17,999 nt of DNA from an uncultured beta proteobacterium. Lineage in GTDB: Bacteria; Pseudomonadota; Gammaproteobacteria; Burkholderiales; Rhodocyclaceae. The notes beneath the pieces were generated by a model. The model did not search any database. It had not been told where the DNA came from and saw only the letters and a list, made by a program, of their open reading frames with translations. Position 1 is the first letter of the stretch. Each line of letters opens with the position of its first letter. Both the position numbers and the translations under genes were made by a program. The stretch is taken from positions 1 to 17,999 of the forward strand of contig CAIVZW010000036.1 of the NCBI GenBank assembly GCA_903910495.1, read 5' to 3'. Positions 15,508 through 17,999 of the stretch are shown here, piece after piece.

Positions 15508-15969
15508 TTGAACCCGATAGCACGTAATGCGAAAGATTTCTGGACCGGCGTCATTTATATCGCTATTGGCACTGCTGCCCTATTTCTCAGCCGGGACTAT
15601 GGCATGGGCACCGCAGTGAAGATGGGGCCGGCCTATTTTCCGACCATCCTGAGCAGTCTGCTGATTCTGATCGGGGCGATCTCTATGGTCCGCTCGTTCC
15701 TCAAGCCGGGCACCCCGATCAGTTCCTTCGCCATGAAGGGGCTCGTTCTGGTCACCTTCGCGATGCTCCTGTTCGGATTCATCGTCCGCGGAGCGGGAAT
15801 GGCCATTGCACTGCCTTTACTGATCATCATCAGCGCTTTTGCCAGTACGCGCTTCAGCTGGAAATACTCGCTGGCCCTGGCGGTCGGCGTGACCGTGTTC
15901 TGTATTCTGATCTTTCAGGTGGGTCTGGGCGTACCGCTTCCAATACTGGGGTCGTGGTTCGGATATTGA
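15508..15969 (+). CDS. tctB: TctB, small membrane subunit of the tripartite tricarboxylate transporter
   Basis: Small, poorly conserved inner-membrane subunit that works with TctA to import solute delivered by TctC. From the TTG at 15508 it is 153 residues with four predicted transmembrane segments (roughly 10-28, 43-63, 77-97 and 105-150, the last region containing two closely spaced helices). It begins MNPIARNAKDFWTGVIYIAIG, and the GTAVKMGPAYFPTILSSLLILIG segment after helix 1 is typical of the TctB family. The frame is open from an ATG at 15448, adding 20 residues that overlap the intergenic hairpin, which is unlikely to be coding. Ends 73 bp before tctA. Confidence 0.87.
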   Translation: MNPIARNAKDFWTGVIYIAIGTAALFLSRDYGMGTAVKMGPAYFPTILSSLLILIGAISMVRSFLKPGTPISSFAMKGLVLVTFAMLLFGFIVRGAGMAIALPLLIIISAFASTRFSWKYSLALAVGVTVFCILIFQVGLGVPLPILGSWFGY

Positions 15970-15973
15970 TCAA

Positions 15974-16007
15974 GGCCTGTGCCTTTCGTACCGGGGGCAC
16001 AGAGGCC
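15974..16007 (+). other. Imperfect hairpin between tctB and tctA
   Basis: GGCCTGTGCC (15974-15983) can pair with GGCACAGAGGCC (15996-16007), leaving a two-base bulge and a 12-base loop. No U tract follows, so it is not a standard terminator. It may stabilise or modulate the message between tctB and tctA. Confidence 0.45.
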
Positions 16008-16042
16008 ATCGTGTGCTGAAGTATTAAATTTGCCGAGGTTCT

Positions 16043-17545
16043 ATGGAACTCCTTAACAATATCGGACTGGGCTTTTCCGTCGCCTTGACGGCCATGAACC
16101 TGCTTTACTGTCTGGCAGGTGTTTTTCTCGGAACCCTCATCGGCGTCTTGCCCGGCCTTGGGCCGACAGCGACCATCGCCATGCTGTTGCCGATCACCTT
16201 TACCCTGCCGCCGGTTTCCTCGCTGATCATGCTGGCCGGCATTTACTACGGCTCCCAGTATGGCGGTTCAACAACCTCCATTCTGGTCAACGTTCCGGGT
16301 GAGGCGGCCTCCGTTGTTACCGCGCTCGATGGCTACCAGATGGCACGCAAGGGTCGCGCCGGCGTGGCGTTGACCACGGCAGCCGTCGGTTCCTTTTTTG
16401 CCGGTACCGTAGCCACGGTGATCCTGGCGCTGTTTGCGCCACCGCTGGCCGAGATTGCCCTCAAGTTTGGTCCGGCCGAATTTTTCTCGCTGATGGTTCT
16501 TGGCCTGCTCGCCTCTCTGGTTCTGGCCAGAGGGTCGCTGCTGCACGCCACCGGCATGGTCGTCCTGGGCTTGCTTCTGGGCCTGGTCGGTGCGGATGTG
16601 AACTCCGGCACGCAACGCTTTACTTTTGATCTGCCGCAACTCGCCGACGGCATCGGTTTCGTCGTGGTGGCCATGGGCATGTTTGGCCTGGCCGAGATCA
16701 TCCGCAATCTCGAGGACGAGAATGACCGTTCGCTGCTCGTCAGCAAGATCACCAGCCTGATGCCGAGCAGGGAGGACTGGAAGCGCATGATCGCGCCCGT
16801 TTTGCGTGGAACCGCCATCGGTTCGGTTCTCGGCATCCTGCCCGGCAGCGGTTCGATACTCGGCTCGTTTGCCGCCTATGCCATCGAAAAGAAAGTCTCC
16901 AAAAATTCCGCCGAATTCGGACAGGGCGCCATCGAAGGCGTCGCGGCACCGGAATCGGCCAACAACGCCGGGGCACAGACTTCGTTCATCCCGATGCTGA
17001 CGCTGGGCATTCCGTCGAACCCGGTGATGGCCCTGATGATCGGCGCGATGATCATCCAGGGTATCCAGCCCGGTCCCTCGGTCATTACCGAACAGCCGGC
17101 GCTGTTCTGGGGAATCATCGTTTCCATGTGGATCGGTAACCTTTTCCTGGTCATCCTCAACTTGCCCCTGGTCGGCATGTGGGTCAAGCTGGTCAGCGTG
17201 CCCTACCAGTACCTGTTCCCGGCGATCCTGGTTTTCTGCGGTATCGGCGTGTTCAGCCTGAACAATACCCAGTTCGATGTCTATCTGATGGCTCTGTTCG
17301 GGGTGATCGGCTATATCTTCGTCAAGCTCGACTGCGAACCGGCGCCCATGCTGCTGGCGTTCATCCTCGGGCCGATGATGGAAGAGTACCTGCGCCGGGC
17401 GCTGCTGCTCTCGCGCGGCAATCCCATGGTCTTCCTGGAACGTCCGATCAGCGCGACCATGCTGGCACTGGCCGCGATCGCGATCATCGTGGCCAGCCTG
17501 CCGATGTTTTATAAAAAGCGGGAAGAAACGTTCCGGGACGACTAG
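16043..17545 (+). CDS. tctA: TctA, large membrane subunit of the tripartite tricarboxylate transporter
   Basis: Large inner-membrane subunit that carries the transport path of the TTT system. The 500-residue product is strongly hydrophobic with about 10-12 membrane segments. TctA hallmarks are present: FLGTLIGVLPGLGPTATIAMLLP near the N-terminus, YYGSQYGGSTTSILVNVPGE, the repeated glycine motif GSVLGILPGSGSILGSFAAY and the APESANNAGAQTSFIPMLTL segment. The two GxLPGxG regions reflect the internal duplication of the family. Length is standard. The ATG has GAGG 5-8 bases upstream. It is the last gene of the operon and converges on the oxyR-like gene with only 24 bp between stops. No tctDE-type two-component pair is adjacent. 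Confidence 0.94.
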   Translation: MELLNNIGLGFSVALTAMNLLYCLAGVFLGTLIGVLPGLGPTATIAMLLPITFTLPPVSSLIMLAGIYYGSQYGGSTTSILVNVPGEAASVVTALDGYQMARKGRAGVALTTAAVGSFFAGTVATVILALFAPPLAEIALKFGPAEFFSLMVLGLLASLVLARGSLLHATGMVVLGLLLGLVGADVNSGTQRFTFDLPQLADGIGFVVVAMGMFGLAEIIRNLEDENDRSLLVSKITSLMPSREDWKRMIAPVLRGTAIGSVLGILPGSGSILGSFAAYAIEKKVSKNSAEFGQGAIEGVAAPESANNAGAQTSFIPMLTLGIPSNPVMALMIGAMIIQGIQPGPSVITEQPALFWGIIVSMWIGNLFLVILNLPLVGMWVKLVSVPYQYLFPAILVFCGIGVFSLNNTQFDVYLMALFGVIGYIFVKLDCEPAPMLLAFILGPMMEEYLRRALLLSRGNPMVFLERPISATMLALAAIAIIVASLPMFYKKREETFRDD

Positions 17546-17575
17546 CGGTAATTCGCCGCGCGGCTGCCTTTACCG
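17546..17575. terminator. Possible bidirectional terminator between tctA and the oxyR-like gene
   Basis: CGGTAA (17546-17551) and TTACCG (17570-17575) are inverted copies enclosing a perfect 10-base palindrome GCCGCGCGGC (17555-17564). The structure sits exactly at the convergent stops, where a two-way terminator would be expected, but the T tracts are poor. Confidence 0.35.
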
Positions 17576-17999
17576 GACTCTTGTCCCTGCTTGCCGGATC
17601 ACTTCGGCGAGTGCTTTCAATTCGGCCAGGCGTGATGTGGAACGCCGGGCGACGATGGCTATCGTGCGTATCGGGCCGGGTTTGCTCATGGCTCGAACGA
17701 CCAGACTGGGGCTGTCCGTCAGTCCGCTGTTGATGGCTATTCCAGGCAGCAGACCAATGCCGAGCCCGGATTCGATCATCTGCACCAGGGTCAGCAGGCT
17801 GGTCGCTTCAATGCCTCCTGAAGCCTGACGGATCGGTTTGCCACATGCATAGAGTGCGTGCTCGCGCAGGCAATGCCCCTCTTCGAGAAGCAGCAGGCGA
17901 TCGGTCAGTGCTGGCGTGGTATTGACGGTTTTTGCCTGCAATTGTGGATCGTCCTTGCGCCCGACAATCCACAGTTCGTCGTCGAAGAGCGTTTCGACC
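17570..17999 (-). CDS. oxyR: OxyR-type LysR regulator, C-terminal part, cut by window edge
   Basis: C-terminal 142 or so codons of a LysR-family regulator whose N-terminal DNA-binding domain lies beyond the right edge. The segment GHCLREHALYAC places two cysteines eight residues apart, the same spacing as the redox pair Cys199/Cys208 of E. coli OxyR. LLLLEEGHCL, IEATSLLTLVQMIESGLGIGLLPG and PIRTIAIVARR also match the OxyR sensor domain. It is therefore probably a peroxide sensor that activates catalase or peroxidase genes; those targets are not in the window. The frame is open to base 17999 without a start. It converges on tctA. Other LysR types are possible, but the paired cysteines favour OxyR. 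Confidence 0.82.
   Translation of the reverse strand, partial: VETLFDDELWIVGRKDDPQLQAKTVNTTPALTDRLLLLEEGHCLREHALYACGKPIRQASGGIEATSLLTLVQMIESGLGIGLLPGIAINSGLTDSPSLVVRAMSKPGPIRTIAIVARRSTSRLAELKALAEVIRQAGTRVR

Noticed and set aside
1..17999. A wholly new defence, mobile or biosynthetic system.
   Set aside because: Each sizeable gene belongs to a known family, and I see no integrase, transposase, toxin-antitoxin pair or unassigned gene cluster in the window.

Overview
The window reads as the chromosome of a betaproteobacterium, most likely in or near the Rhodocyclales (Dechloromonas/Azonexus-like). This rests on gene order (an Mla operon that includes mlaA, followed by a YadGH-type ABC transporter, ibaG, murA, hisG and hisD), a short-form HisG, an MSHA-type pilus secretin locus and a Bug/TctABC transporter. 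The taxonomy is inference from gene content and protein character, not from a marker gene. GC content is fairly high and coding density is very dense; no RNA gene, CRISPR array or intact insertion sequence was seen.

Region 1 (1-4966, minus strand): the start of an MSHA-type pilus locus. In transcription order it holds a sigma-54-dependent response regulator, an ExeA/MshM-like ATPase carrying a membrane anchor and a C-terminal SPOR-like domain, the lipoprotein secretin MshL, and the first codons of a further gene running off the left edge. Regulator and ATPase genes share one base (TAATG), and mshL and the edge gene overlap by four (ATGA).

Region 2 (4967-5098): a divergent promoter region. 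A perfect TATAAT serves the rightward operon.

Region 3 (5099-12068, plus strand): an envelope operon of mlaF-mlaE-mlaD-mlaA-mlaC-mlaB (retrograde phospholipid transport for outer-membrane lipid asymmetry), an ABC-2 exporter pair (YadG/YadH-like), ibaG (BolA family) and murA (first committed step of peptidoglycan synthesis). Nearly all junctions overlap or are very tight. Several starts are refined here: mlaF GTG 5099, mlaD ATG 6710, mlaC ATG 7969, mlaB ATG 8580.

Region 4 (12069-14220): a 41-bp-arm inverted repeat, then hisG and hisD of histidine biosynthesis. hisD is interrupted by an apparent single-base deletion near 13433-13437; both halves are otherwise well conserved, so a sequencing error is as likely as a real mutation. 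No hisC follows.

Region 5 (14221-17545): a tripartite tricarboxylate transporter operon, tctC (periplasmic binding protein), tctB and tctA (membrane subunits), preceded by a 237-bp non-coding stretch with small palindromes. Hairpins lie in both internal gaps. tctB most likely starts at a TTG behind an excellent Shine-Dalgarno.

Region 6 (17570-17999, minus strand): the C-terminal part of an OxyR-type LysR regulator, convergent with tctA, with both redox cysteines present.

I found no convincing undescribed system. The most useful leads are the hisD frameshift, the repeat between murA and hisG, the tct genes sitting where hisC would usually follow, and the hairpins that may set tct subunit stoichiometry.
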